Below, piece after piece: positions 50,490-58,835 of a stretch of 64,000 nucleotides of DNA. Source of the DNA: Chloroflexota bacterium (GTDB lineage: Bacteria; Chloroflexota; Dehalococcoidia; Lucifugimonadales; GCA-2719675); contig PBID01000003.1 in the NCBI GenBank assembly GCA_002719675.1, positions 179,948 through 243,947 on the forward strand, given 5' to 3'. The notes beneath the pieces are model-generated. The model saw only the letters and a program-made list of their open reading frames with translations, was not told where the DNA came from and ran no database searches. The stretch's first letter is position 1. Every line of letters starts with the position of its first letter. A program made the position numbers and the translations under genes.

Positions 50490-50915
50490 TTAAATAGTTT
50501 TTTCTCCACAGCTAGCACAAAAAATTGCTTCTTCATCAGCTTGGCTTTCTGTACCACAACTAGTGCAAAAACTTGAATTAGATGATGGTCTAGCATATAA
50601 ATAAATGAGATAAATTGCTGGAATTATCAAAAAGGAAGCTATCAAAAGTAATTGCCACCAACCTGATTTGTTTATGTCGTGTAGCCGTCTTGCACCAACA
50701 GCTAAACCAGGTAATAGCAAACCAAGAGTTACTAAGCTTTGAATTATTCCTGTAGAACCTACTTCTTCTCCAAGTAAAATTATATCAGCTATTGATCCTA
50801 CAGCGCCCATCAAAATATTGAATAAAAAGAACCACCAATATTCAGATCTAGAAGCTCTGCCACTAAAGTCGGCATATTTTTTTAAACACGTTTCAACTGA
50901 TTGTACAAATGACAT
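50490..50915 (-). CDS. DUF805 membrane protein with C-terminal zinc ribbon
   Basis: 'YADFSGRASRSEYWWFFLF', 'VGARRLHDINKSGWWQLL', C-terminal 'FCTSCGTESQADEEAIFCASCGEKTI'. Confidence 0.88.
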   Translation of the reverse strand: MSFVQSVETCLKKYADFSGRASRSEYWWFFLFNILMGAVGSIADIILLGEEVGSTGIIQSLVTLGLLLPGLAVGARRLHDINKSGWWQLLLIASFLIIPAIYLIYLYARPSSNSSFCTSCGTESQADEEAIFCASCGEKTI

Positions 50916-51099
50916 ACTAGAAACTCCTCAACATAGAATTGTTTTATCAAAGTATAGATGGAGCCAAAAAAGTTAGCAATTTGATTTAGGGTTTTAAATT
51001 TATAAATTATTAAGGCTATGTTTAAGAAAATGTATCAAATATAATGAATATTATGTAGATACTTTATAAAATTTTAAATCATTTTGGTTAGGTGACAAG

Positions 51100-51915
51100 A
51101 TGTCTATAAAAACTGCAGTTATTCCTGTTGCTGGATACGGGACACGATTTTTCCCAGCTTCTAGAGTAATTCCAAAAGCTTTATTGCCAATTTTTGATAC
51201 TCCTGGGATTCAATTTATAGTAGAAGAGGCCGTAAATTCCGGCATTCAAAAGTTGATATTTGTGATTTCTAGTGATCAAGACTTAATTAGACAGTATTTT
51301 TCAGAATCCAATAAAATTGATGAGGTTTTAAAGAAAAAAGGAATGTCTGAAAAAGTAGAAAATTTTTCACATAGTTTTAAAAACCTAGAAATTAAATATG
51401 TTAATCAAGAAGAACAAAATGGGCTCGGCGATGCTATTTTGCAAGTGAAAAATATTGTAAATGAAGATTTTTTTACTGTTATGTTACCTGATGATATTAT
51501 CTTTAACCCGAAGCCATTTTTAAAAGATATGATCAATTCATTTGAGGGATCTACAGGTTGTTATATAGCGCTTAAAAAAGTTTCAGATCAAATGATACCT
51601 AATTTAGGGATTGTTGATGCAAAAAGGATAAAGTCTAATCTGTACTCTGTAAATTCTTTGATTGAGAAACCTTCTTTAGAACAAGCTCCATCTAATTTGT
51701 CGATAATGGGTAGATATATTTTGCCAAATGAAATTTTTCATAATTTAGAAAATATTGATTTTGGGGCTAATGGCGAAAAACAATTGACGGATGCTTTAAA
51801 TTTGATTCTACCTAATTCTAATTTGTTTGGATTTGAATTTTTTGGTAATCATTTTGATATTGGTACTCCTCAAGGTTTATTAGATGCATCAAATTATTAT
51901 TTATTAAATCATTGA
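51100..51915 (+). CDS. galU: UTP--glucose-1-phosphate uridylyltransferase
   Basis: 'AVIPVAGYGTRFFPASRVIPKALLPIFDTPGIQFIVEEAVNSGI', 'MLPDDIIF', 'GRYILPNEIF', 'FDIGTPQGLLDASNYYL'. Confidence 0.92.
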   Translation: MSIKTAVIPVAGYGTRFFPASRVIPKALLPIFDTPGIQFIVEEAVNSGIQKLIFVISSDQDLIRQYFSESNKIDEVLKKKGMSEKVENFSHSFKNLEIKYVNQEEQNGLGDAILQVKNIVNEDFFTVMLPDDIIFNPKPFLKDMINSFEGSTGCYIALKKVSDQMIPNLGIVDAKRIKSNLYSVNSLIEKPSLEQAPSNLSIMGRYILPNEIFHNLENIDFGANGEKQLTDALNLILPNSNLFGFEFFGNHFDIGTPQGLLDASNYYLLNH

Positions 51916-51977
51916 TTAGTTGGTGTTATATTTATTGCTAGTTAAGGTTGCTATAGTATTTGGTAGAAATTAGAATA

Positions 51978-51998
51978 AACCATAATTATGGTTATAAT
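51978..51998 (+). promoter_or_regulatory. gap promoter -10 (TATAAT) abutting a 16-bp perfect palindrome
   Basis: AACCATAATTATGGTT (51978-51993) overlapping TATAAT (51993-51998), ~36 bp upstream of gap ATG. Confidence 0.5.
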
Positions 51999-52034
51999 GT
52001 AAGTAATATTTTTAACAAACAGAAAGGTAAATAA

Positions 52035-53051
52035 ATGGTTGCACGAATAGGTATTAATGGTTTCGGAAGAATAGGTAGACAAGTACTCAGAGCCACTATT
52101 GAGAGGCACCCTGATGATTTACAGGTTGTTGCTGTAAATGATTTAGGTGATACATCTACAAATGCCCATTTATTTAAATATGATAGTAATTATGGTATTT
52201 ATCCAGGTGATGTTGAGGCGGGGGAAGATTCAGTCATAATTGATGGATCTCCTGTAAAGATATTGTCAGAAAGAGAACCTTCTAAAATCGATTGGGGACA
52301 GCATGGAGTAGATATTGTCGTTGAGTCAACAGGATTTTTCACAGATGGTTCAGCTGCTGCGGGACATATACAAGGAGGGGCAAAAAAAGTAATTATTTCA
52401 GCTCCTGCTAAAGGTGAAGACATTACTGTTGTGTTAGGAGTTAATGAAGGTTCATATATTGCAGATAAACATCATGTAGTGTCAAACGCATCATGTACAA
52501 CAAACTGTATCGCAACTATGGCTAAGGTGATTCATGATGCATTTGAGGTTGAGGAAGGATTTATGACCACTATTCATTCTTATACTGGAGATCAACAGAT
52601 TTTAGATAAAATTCATGAAGATCTTAGGCGTGCGAGAGCAGCAGCAACTAATATTATTCCAACTACAACAGGTGCCGCAAAAGCAGTTGGTTTAGTTCTG
52701 CCTGATTTGAATGGTAAAATTGATGGGATGTCGTTTAGAGTCCCTACAGCTACCGTTTCGGTCACTGACTTTGTAGCTAAGCTAAAGAAGTCCGCTTCAG
52801 TAGATGAAATTAATGATTCTTATAAAGAAGCTGCTAATAATAATCTTAATGGAATTTTAGATTACACAGATATTCCATTAGTTAGTTCAGATTTCAGGAA
52901 AAATTATCACAGTAGTGTAATTGACGGCCAATCCACAATGGCAATAGGCAGTCAATTTGTGAAGGTTGTAGGATGGTATGATAACGAATGGGGTTATAGT
53001 TGCAGAACTTCTGATCTTGCTAGGTTCATATCAGAACAGGGATTAAGTTAA
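52035..53051 (+). CDS. gap: Type I glyceraldehyde-3-phosphate dehydrogenase
   Basis: 'RIGINGFGRIGRQVLRA', 'SNASCTTNCIATMAKVIHDAF', 'IIPTTTGAAKAVG', 'WYDNEWGYSCR'. Confidence 0.98.
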   Translation: MVARIGINGFGRIGRQVLRATIERHPDDLQVVAVNDLGDTSTNAHLFKYDSNYGIYPGDVEAGEDSVIIDGSPVKILSEREPSKIDWGQHGVDIVVESTGFFTDGSAAAGHIQGGAKKVIISAPAKGEDITVVLGVNEGSYIADKHHVVSNASCTTNCIATMAKVIHDAFEVEEGFMTTIHSYTGDQQILDKIHEDLRRARAAATNIIPTTTGAAKAVGLVLPDLNGKIDGMSFRVPTATVSVTDFVAKLKKSASVDEINDSYKEAANNNLNGILDYTDIPLVSSDFRKNYHSSVIDGQSTMAIGSQFVKVVGWYDNEWGYSCRTSDLARFISEQGLS

Positions 53052-53066
53052 TATTACTTTAGGAAA

Positions 53067-53822
53067 ATGATGAAAATATTTGACGGTAAAATAGTATTTG
53101 TTACAGGTGGTTCTCGAGGGATTGGTAAAACTATAGCATTAGAGTTTGCAAATTTAGGCGCTGATATTGCATTTAATTATTTCAGGAGTGATAAATCAGC
53201 TTCAGAAACCCAAAATGAGATAGAAAAAAAAGGTGTTAGGTGTTTAAAAATACGCTCAAATTTGTCAGAGACTACTAAAGTAAAGCAAATGTTTAAAGAA
53301 ATAAAAAATTATTATGGTAAATTAGATGTTCTTATTAATAATGCTGCTTCAGGTATTCAGAAATCTGCTTCTGAATTAGAAGAAAAACATTGGGATTGGA
53401 CAATGAACATCAATGCTAAAGCACCTTGGGTTTGCTCTATTGAAGCTTCAAAATTAATGGATAATGGGGGCAATATTGTTAACATAACCAGTGAAGGTTC
53501 AAGGCATGTTTTGCCGTACTATTTTTCTGTAGGCACCTCAAAGGCTGCACTAGAGTCTGCAACAAGATATTTGGCTGTTGAATTATCTCAGAAAAATATT
53601 TCAGTGAACGCGGTTTCAGGTGGATATATTGAAACAGATGCTTTGGATTCTTTTCCAAATAAAGATTCAATGTTAGAATCTGGTCAAAAGACGTTGATTG
53701 ATAGACCTGTAAGTAAAAAAGATGTTGCTGATGCAGTAGTTTTTTTATGCTCTAAACAGGGGAATGCTATTAGGGGTCAAGTTATAGTTGTTGATGGAGG
53801 AGCATCTCTAAAAGTTATTTGA
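53067..53822 (+). CDS. fabL: Enoyl-ACP reductase III (FabL-type SDR)
   Basis: Y-x6-K active site 'YFSVGTSKAALESATRYLAVELSQKNISVNAVSGGYIETDAL' and 'IRGQVIVVDGGASL' match the FabL pattern rather than the usual SDR Y-x3-K. Confidence 0.8.
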   Translation: MMKIFDGKIVFVTGGSRGIGKTIALEFANLGADIAFNYFRSDKSASETQNEIEKKGVRCLKIRSNLSETTKVKQMFKEIKNYYGKLDVLINNAASGIQKSASELEEKHWDWTMNINAKAPWVCSIEASKLMDNGGNIVNITSEGSRHVLPYYFSVGTSKAALESATRYLAVELSQKNISVNAVSGGYIETDALDSFPNKDSMLESGQKTLIDRPVSKKDVADAVVFLCSKQGNAIRGQVIVVDGGASLKVI

Positions 53823-53849
53823 CAGATATTTGTGTGAATAATAGTAGTA

Positions 53850-54113
53850 TTATTTTAATTTAGATTTTAAGGCTGATCTCATTTCTTTAACTCTACCCAA
53901 GTCAGGATGTTTGTCATCTTCTTGGCTTTTATCGTAAATGACATCACCATCAGCTATAACTTTTAAAACACCACTTTCACCAGGTGTTAATGTTAAAGCA
54001 ATTCCATTACCACATTCAGCAAAAAATTCATTAGCCATCCAGGCTGCTTCAGCATGGTAGCTTCAGGGTACGCAATAGATTATTTCCACATGTAGTTTGT
54101 TTTCTAAGGACAT
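53850..54113 (-). CDS. Putative SelW/Rdx-family selenoprotein with in-frame UGA at 54063-54065 (CxxU)
   Basis: Full frame MSLENKLHVEIIYCVPUSYHAEAAWMANEFFAECGNGIALTLTPGESGVLKVIADGDVIYDKSQEDDKHPDLGRVKEMRSALKSKLK*. GGAG Shine-Dalgarno 6 nt before the ATG at 54113. ORF track starts at an internal ATG (54038). Confidence 0.82.
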
Positions 54114-54257
54114 AATCAACTCCATTAATATTTGAGAGATTTAATTTGTAAAATGAGATTAGCATTGGTGGATATGTATGTCAATCAAATAAGTATTGTG
54201 AGATGTTTTGAAATTAGGTGTAAAATAGGGACAATGTGAAAAAAACATTTTAAAATT

Positions 54258-54896
54258 ATGGGTACACAAAATATGAAACAAGTAAAGATAGATATATTTG
54301 CTGATTATGCATGTCCGTTTGTTTTTAATGCTTATATGTGGTTGAGTAAAATTAAGAATCACTATGGAGACAATTTAAATATAAAATGGAAAAGTTTTTT
54401 GCTGGATACCAAAGATGTAAACTTTGATTGGAAGAATCCTGAAACCTTGAGTTCAAATAGATCTTTGATGTCTTTAATTGCAGCTAAAGCTGCAAAGAGG
54501 CAAGGAGAAGATTTGTTTCAAAGATATCATGATAAATTGTTGATCTCTCGCAATAGCCAAATAAAGAGGATTCGTTTAAATGACAAGCCAACTTTAATTA
54601 GATTAGCTAATGAATGTGATTTAGATTTAAATCAATTCGAAGTTGATTTAAACAGTGAACAAATAATTGATGAAGTTTCTAGTGATCATAATGAAGCCGT
54701 CAATAAATTTGGTATTTTTGGAACTCCAACTTTTGTATTTGAAAATGGAAATTCAATTTATTTAAAAACATTTATTCCTACAGAACAAAATGCCACAAAA
54801 AGCTTTGAACATTTTTTGTCTATTTCGAAAGACTGCTCATTTATAGGAGAGATGAAAAGACCTCAACCTCCTTGGCCAAGTGGTTATGATGTTTGA
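54258..54896 (+). CDS. DsbA/FrnE-family thioredoxin-fold oxidoreductase
   Basis: 'IDIFADYACPFVFNAYMWLSKIK', 'NKFGIFGTPTFVFENGNSIYL'; CPFV instead of CxxC. Confidence 0.8.
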   Translation: MGTQNMKQVKIDIFADYACPFVFNAYMWLSKIKNHYGDNLNIKWKSFLLDTKDVNFDWKNPETLSSNRSLMSLIAAKAAKRQGEDLFQRYHDKLLISRNSQIKRIRLNDKPTLIRLANECDLDLNQFEVDLNSEQIIDEVSSDHNEAVNKFGIFGTPTFVFENGNSIYLKTFIPTEQNATKSFEHFLSISKDCSFIGEMKRPQPPWPSGYDV

Positions 54897-55617
54897 TTTA
54901 AAACGAATTAAGAAATTTCAAGATAGTTTTGGGATTCATTTTAATAATCAAGACTTGTTAATTACAGCGTTAACGCATTCATCATTTATTAATGATTTTT
55001 ATCAAGGCAATGATGTTGATTTGGAATCTAATGAAACACTTGAATTTTTAGGCGATGCTGTAATTGGAATGATTGTTTCCAAACTTTTATATGATATGTT
55101 TCCAAAATGGAATGAAGGTTCTTTAACCAAAGCTAAGGCCTCAATTGTTAGTGGTTCTAATTTGGCGAAATTATCAAATCAATTTGAATTAGCTCAGTAC
55201 ATTTATATGGGAAAAGGGGAAGAAAATAGTGGAGGAAGGACACGAACCAGTAACCTGGCAAATGCTTTCGAATCTTTGATTGGGGCTTTGTTTATTGATA
55301 AAGGATATGATAGTTGTTTTGATGTTATTCAGAAGTCTATTAATGAAGATATAAAATTGCTTAAAAATAATTCAGAATCCGATGAAATTTTCGGTAATTA
55401 CAAAGGAACTTTGCAGGAAAAGTTGTTGTCTGAAAAATCAAATTTGCCTATTTACAAAGTAGTAAGTATTCAAGGTCCGGATCATAATCCTTCTTTCACA
55501 GTGGAGGTTTATATTAACGGAAAGTGTTTAGGTTTAGGGGTAGAAAAAACCAAGCTATTAGCTGAGCAACGGGCAGCATTCAATGCATTAAACAATCCAA
55601 AAACTTTTTCTAACTAG
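54889..55617 (+). CDS. rnc: Ribonuclease III (start 54880-54889)
   Basis: 'NETLEFLGDAVIGMIVSKLLYDMFP', 'NLANAFESLIGALFIDKGY', C-terminal dsRBD 'YKGTLQEKLLSE...NPSFTVEVYINGK'. Confidence 0.95.
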   Translation: MFDLKRIKKFQDSFGIHFNNQDLLITALTHSSFINDFYQGNDVDLESNETLEFLGDAVIGMIVSKLLYDMFPKWNEGSLTKAKASIVSGSNLAKLSNQFELAQYIYMGKGEENSGGRTRTSNLANAFESLIGALFIDKGYDSCFDVIQKSINEDIKLLKNNSESDEIFGNYKGTLQEKLLSEKSNLPIYKVVSIQGPDHNPSFTVEVYINGKCLGLGVEKTKLLAEQRAAFNALNNPKTFSN

Positions 55618-57139
55618 ATAGGAAATAATCTTCAATATAATTTATATCTAATTCAGGGTATAGTGGAAATTGTTCTAATAACTTTGTGACATTAGATTTA
55701 GACTGGTTAAGTGAATCTTGATTTAGATTAAATCTTGCTTTTGATAATTCACCTGCCTTAGATCCTTTACTAATTGTCTCAGGGGTAGTATTTGCCAAGA
55801 CAATTTTTAAAGTTTCAGCAATTGTTTTCATTTCTTGAGTACCCATTCCAAGAGAAGTAATTGCTGGAGTCCCCAATCTTAATCCACTTGTGTACCATGG
55901 ACCATTTTTGTCGAAAGGAAGTGAATTTCTGTTCAGTGTAATTTTTGCACTTCTTATTGCTGATTCAGCTTGTCGTCCAGTGAGGTTGAATTTTGACACA
56001 TTGATTAAAAGTAGATGATTATCTGTGCCTCCAGTTAAGACATCTAGTCCTTCTTTTATACAGTTTTGAGCAAGTGAAGATGCATTTTTAATAACATTTT
56101 TTGTATAAATTTGGAATTCTTCAGATTGAGCTTCTTGAAATGCTAAAGCTTTAGATAACATGATTTGAGGCAGAGGACCTCCAATAACCATAGGGCATCC
56201 TTTGTTAACTTGGTCTGAAAATTCTGATGTAGATAAAATCATACCTCCCCTAGGGCCTCTTAATGTTTTATGGGTAGTAGATGTGATGATATCTGCAAAT
56301 GGAACAGGATTAAAATCTCCGGAGAAAGCTTTCCCTGCAACTAAGCCAGAAAAATGAGCCATATCAACCATCAGTACGGCGCCAATTTCGTCAGCTATTT
56401 CTCTGAAAATTTTGAAGTTAATTTTTCTTGGATAAGCACTGTATCCAGCTAGCAAAATTAATGGTTGAAATTTTTTTGCTTTATCTCTAATGACATCGTA
56501 ATCAATTAGCATAGTTTTTTTATCTACATCATAAGATTCAACATTGAACATTCTTGAAGATACATTATGTCTATAACCATGTGTTAAATGTCCACCTGAG
56601 TAGTAGTTCATGCCTAATAGTTTTTGTTCACCAAAAGATTTTCGTAATTCAGCCCATTCATTTTCTGATAGTTGAGAGACATCCTTTTTATCCATTTTAG
56701 ATAAAAATGGATCTTGTACTTTCTGGTTTAGAATAGACCAAAAAGCAATTAAGTTTGCATCTGCACCTGAGTGAGGTTGGACATAGGCATTTTCTGAATT
56801 AAAAAGTTGGCAAGCTGCTTGAACTGCCATATCTTCAATCTCATCAACATTATCACACCCTGCGTAGAATCTATGATAAGGAAATCCTTCAGCATATTTA
56901 TCGGTAAACAGGTTTCCCATAGCTAATTGCACAGCTAGAGAAGAAAAATTTTCACTTGCTATCATTTTTAAGTTGTTTTTTTGATCTGAAAGTTCTTTAA
57001 GTATAGATTTAGCAATTTCTGGAGATACGGAATTGATATGATCTAGCATTGCTAGATATGCTATTGCTCCAGAATTAATTTTTTGGTTTTTTGCAGAAGA
57101 TTTTTCTAAATAATTTATGATTAAAGAATTTTGATTCAT
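55610..57139 (-). CDS. glyA: Serine hydroxymethyltransferase, long form
   Basis: 'MIASENFSSLAVQLAMGNLFTDKYAEGFPYHRFYAGCDNVDEIE', 'QPHSGADANL', 'TTTHKTLRGPRGGMIL' type PLP-Lys motif. Confidence 0.93.
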   Translation of the reverse strand: MNQNSLIINYLEKSSAKNQKINSGAIAYLAMLDHINSVSPEIAKSILKELSDQKNNLKMIASENFSSLAVQLAMGNLFTDKYAEGFPYHRFYAGCDNVDEIEDMAVQAACQLFNSENAYVQPHSGADANLIAFWSILNQKVQDPFLSKMDKKDVSQLSENEWAELRKSFGEQKLLGMNYYSGGHLTHGYRHNVSSRMFNVESYDVDKKTMLIDYDVIRDKAKKFQPLILLAGYSAYPRKINFKIFREIADEIGAVLMVDMAHFSGLVAGKAFSGDFNPVPFADIITSTTHKTLRGPRGGMILSTSEFSDQVNKGCPMVIGGPLPQIMLSKALAFQEAQSEEFQIYTKNVIKNASSLAQNCIKEGLDVLTGGTDNHLLLINVSKFNLTGRQAESAIRSAKITLNRNSLPFDKNGPWYTSGLRLGTPAITSLGMGTQEMKTIAETLKIVLANTTPETISKGSKAGELSKARFNLNQDSLNQSKSNVTKLLEQFPLYPELDINYIEDYFLSS

Positions 57140-57287
57140 AATTAATGTGACATCAACTTTTTATAAAACAGTTTTGTGATTTTGCTACTTACTATTGTAA
57201 GTAATTAAATAAGATATGTAAGCAATTATGCATGGTTATATTCTAAATATTGTAATATTTAGTTATAATTGATTTGTAGATTTAAAT

Positions 57288-57866
57288 TTGGAGATTCACC
57301 AATTGATTGATAAAGAAAAAATCAGGGAATCATTTAGAGAGATTATTATTTCTATTGGCGAAAATCCAGATAGAGATGGGTTGTTAGATACTCCTAAAAG
57401 GCTAGCTGTTTTATATGAAGAATTATTTTCAGGATTAAAATTAAATCCTGATGATGTTTTAAGTCAATCTTTTCAAGAACCTAAAAATAGCGATATGATA
57501 GGCATTGTGGGGATTCCGTTTTATTCTGTATGTGAGCACCATTTTTTACCATTTTGGGGGAATGTTGATGTAGCGTATATTCCTGTTGATAAAATCGTAG
57601 GAATTAGCAAAGTAGTTAAGGTTGTAGAAGTTTTATCTAAACGCCCACAGTTACAAGAAAGATTGGGGACTCAACTTGCTAATTGCATTTTAGATACTTT
57701 ATCACCTTCAGGTGTAGGGGTTAGGATTGAGGCTGAACATATGTGTATGTCGATGCGTAATATCAAAAAACCTGGAACAAAAGTAATCACTTTCAATAAG
57801 TTAGGTTTGATTGATGAACAGGAATCTTCCCAATTAGAATTTTATGAAATATTGAGGAAAAAATAG
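57288..57866 (+). CDS. folE: GTP cyclohydrolase I
   Basis: 'GENPDRDGLLDTPKRLAVLYEELFSG', 'VCEHHFLPFWGNVDVAYIPVDKIVGISKV', 'EAEHMCMSMRNIKKPGTK'. Confidence 0.96.
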   Translation: MEIHQLIDKEKIRESFREIIISIGENPDRDGLLDTPKRLAVLYEELFSGLKLNPDDVLSQSFQEPKNSDMIGIVGIPFYSVCEHHFLPFWGNVDVAYIPVDKIVGISKVVKVVEVLSKRPQLQERLGTQLANCILDTLSPSGVGVRIEAEHMCMSMRNIKKPGTKVITFNKLGLIDEQESSQLEFYEILRKK

Positions 57867-57867
57867 T

Positions 57868-58833
57868 TTGAGAATTTCTGTTTTTGATCGTTTTGATTCT
57901 GTTTATAACGATTGGGAAAAATTAATTGAAAACTCACAGAGTTCACCATTCATTTCTGCTTTTTGGCAAAATTTATGGTGGGATAACTTTGGCGAAGGCG
58001 ACTTAGTCCTGATAAAGATTTTTGATGATCAAGAAGTTATTGGAATAGTTCCTCTATATTTAAATGGGGATATAGCTAGATTTATTGGTGGTACAGATCT
58101 TTTTGATTACCAGGATTTTATATTTAAAAAAGGTTTTGAAGAGAAAGCAATTAAAACATTTTTAAGTCATGTAGTTTCATTAAATTGGAATGAAATTGAA
58201 TTGTTATCAATTCCAGAAGATTCATTAAATATTGAATTACTGGAACGTTTAAGTAAGGATTATGGATTTTTATTTGAAATTTCTGTCATAGAAACTTCTC
58301 CGGTAAAATATTTGCCTGAAACTTGGGATGAATATATTGCCGGACTTTCAAAGAAAAACCGACATGAACTTAGGCGAAAATTTAAAAGAATACAAAATGA
58401 AGGATATGAATTTTATATTTGTGAAGAATCGGATTTGCAAAATTCTTTATCTGATTTTTTTAGACTTCATAAATTGAGTAGTGTTGATAAATCAGATTTC
58501 ATGAGTGCTGAAAGGGAGACATTTTTTACTGAGATCGCAATCAATCATATGAAAAACAATCAACTAAGTCTTTCTTTTGTGGAGATGAATGGTGTCCGAG
58601 TTGCTTCAAGTTTTTGTTTTGATTATGGTGACTCTACATTTTTATATAATAGTGGATATGATAAAGATTTTTCGTCATTTAGTGTTGGTTTTATATGTAA
58701 CGCATTGGCGATTAAATCATCAATTGATAAAGGGAAAAAAACATTTGATTTTTTAAGGGGAGATGAAAGATACAAGTATCATCTTGGCGGTATAGATAAA
58801 TCTGTTTATAAAATTACTTTGTCTAAAAAATAA
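57868..58833 (+). CDS. GNAT-type acyltransferase of the FemAB/BioF2-like (Acetyltransf_6) family
   Basis: 'WQNLWWDNFGEGDLVLI', 'SKKNRHELRRKFKRIQNEGYEF', 'YNSGYDKDFSSFSVGFICNALAIKSSIDKGKKTFDFLRGDERYKYHLG'. Confidence 0.85.
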   Translation: MRISVFDRFDSVYNDWEKLIENSQSSPFISAFWQNLWWDNFGEGDLVLIKIFDDQEVIGIVPLYLNGDIARFIGGTDLFDYQDFIFKKGFEEKAIKTFLSHVVSLNWNEIELLSIPEDSLNIELLERLSKDYGFLFEISVIETSPVKYLPETWDEYIAGLSKKNRHELRRKFKRIQNEGYEFYICEESDLQNSLSDFFRLHKLSSVDKSDFMSAERETFFTEIAINHMKNNQLSLSFVEMNGVRVASSFCFDYGDSTFLYNSGYDKDFSSFSVGFICNALAIKSSIDKGKKTFDFLRGDERYKYHLGGIDKSVYKITLSKK

Positions 58834-58835
58834 AG

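Noticed and set aside
53850-54038. 62-aa ORF as listed in the track
   Set aside because: The internal ATG start truncates the Rdx fold and loses the CxxU motif; the upstream ATG with SD at 54113 and UGA recoding is the better model.
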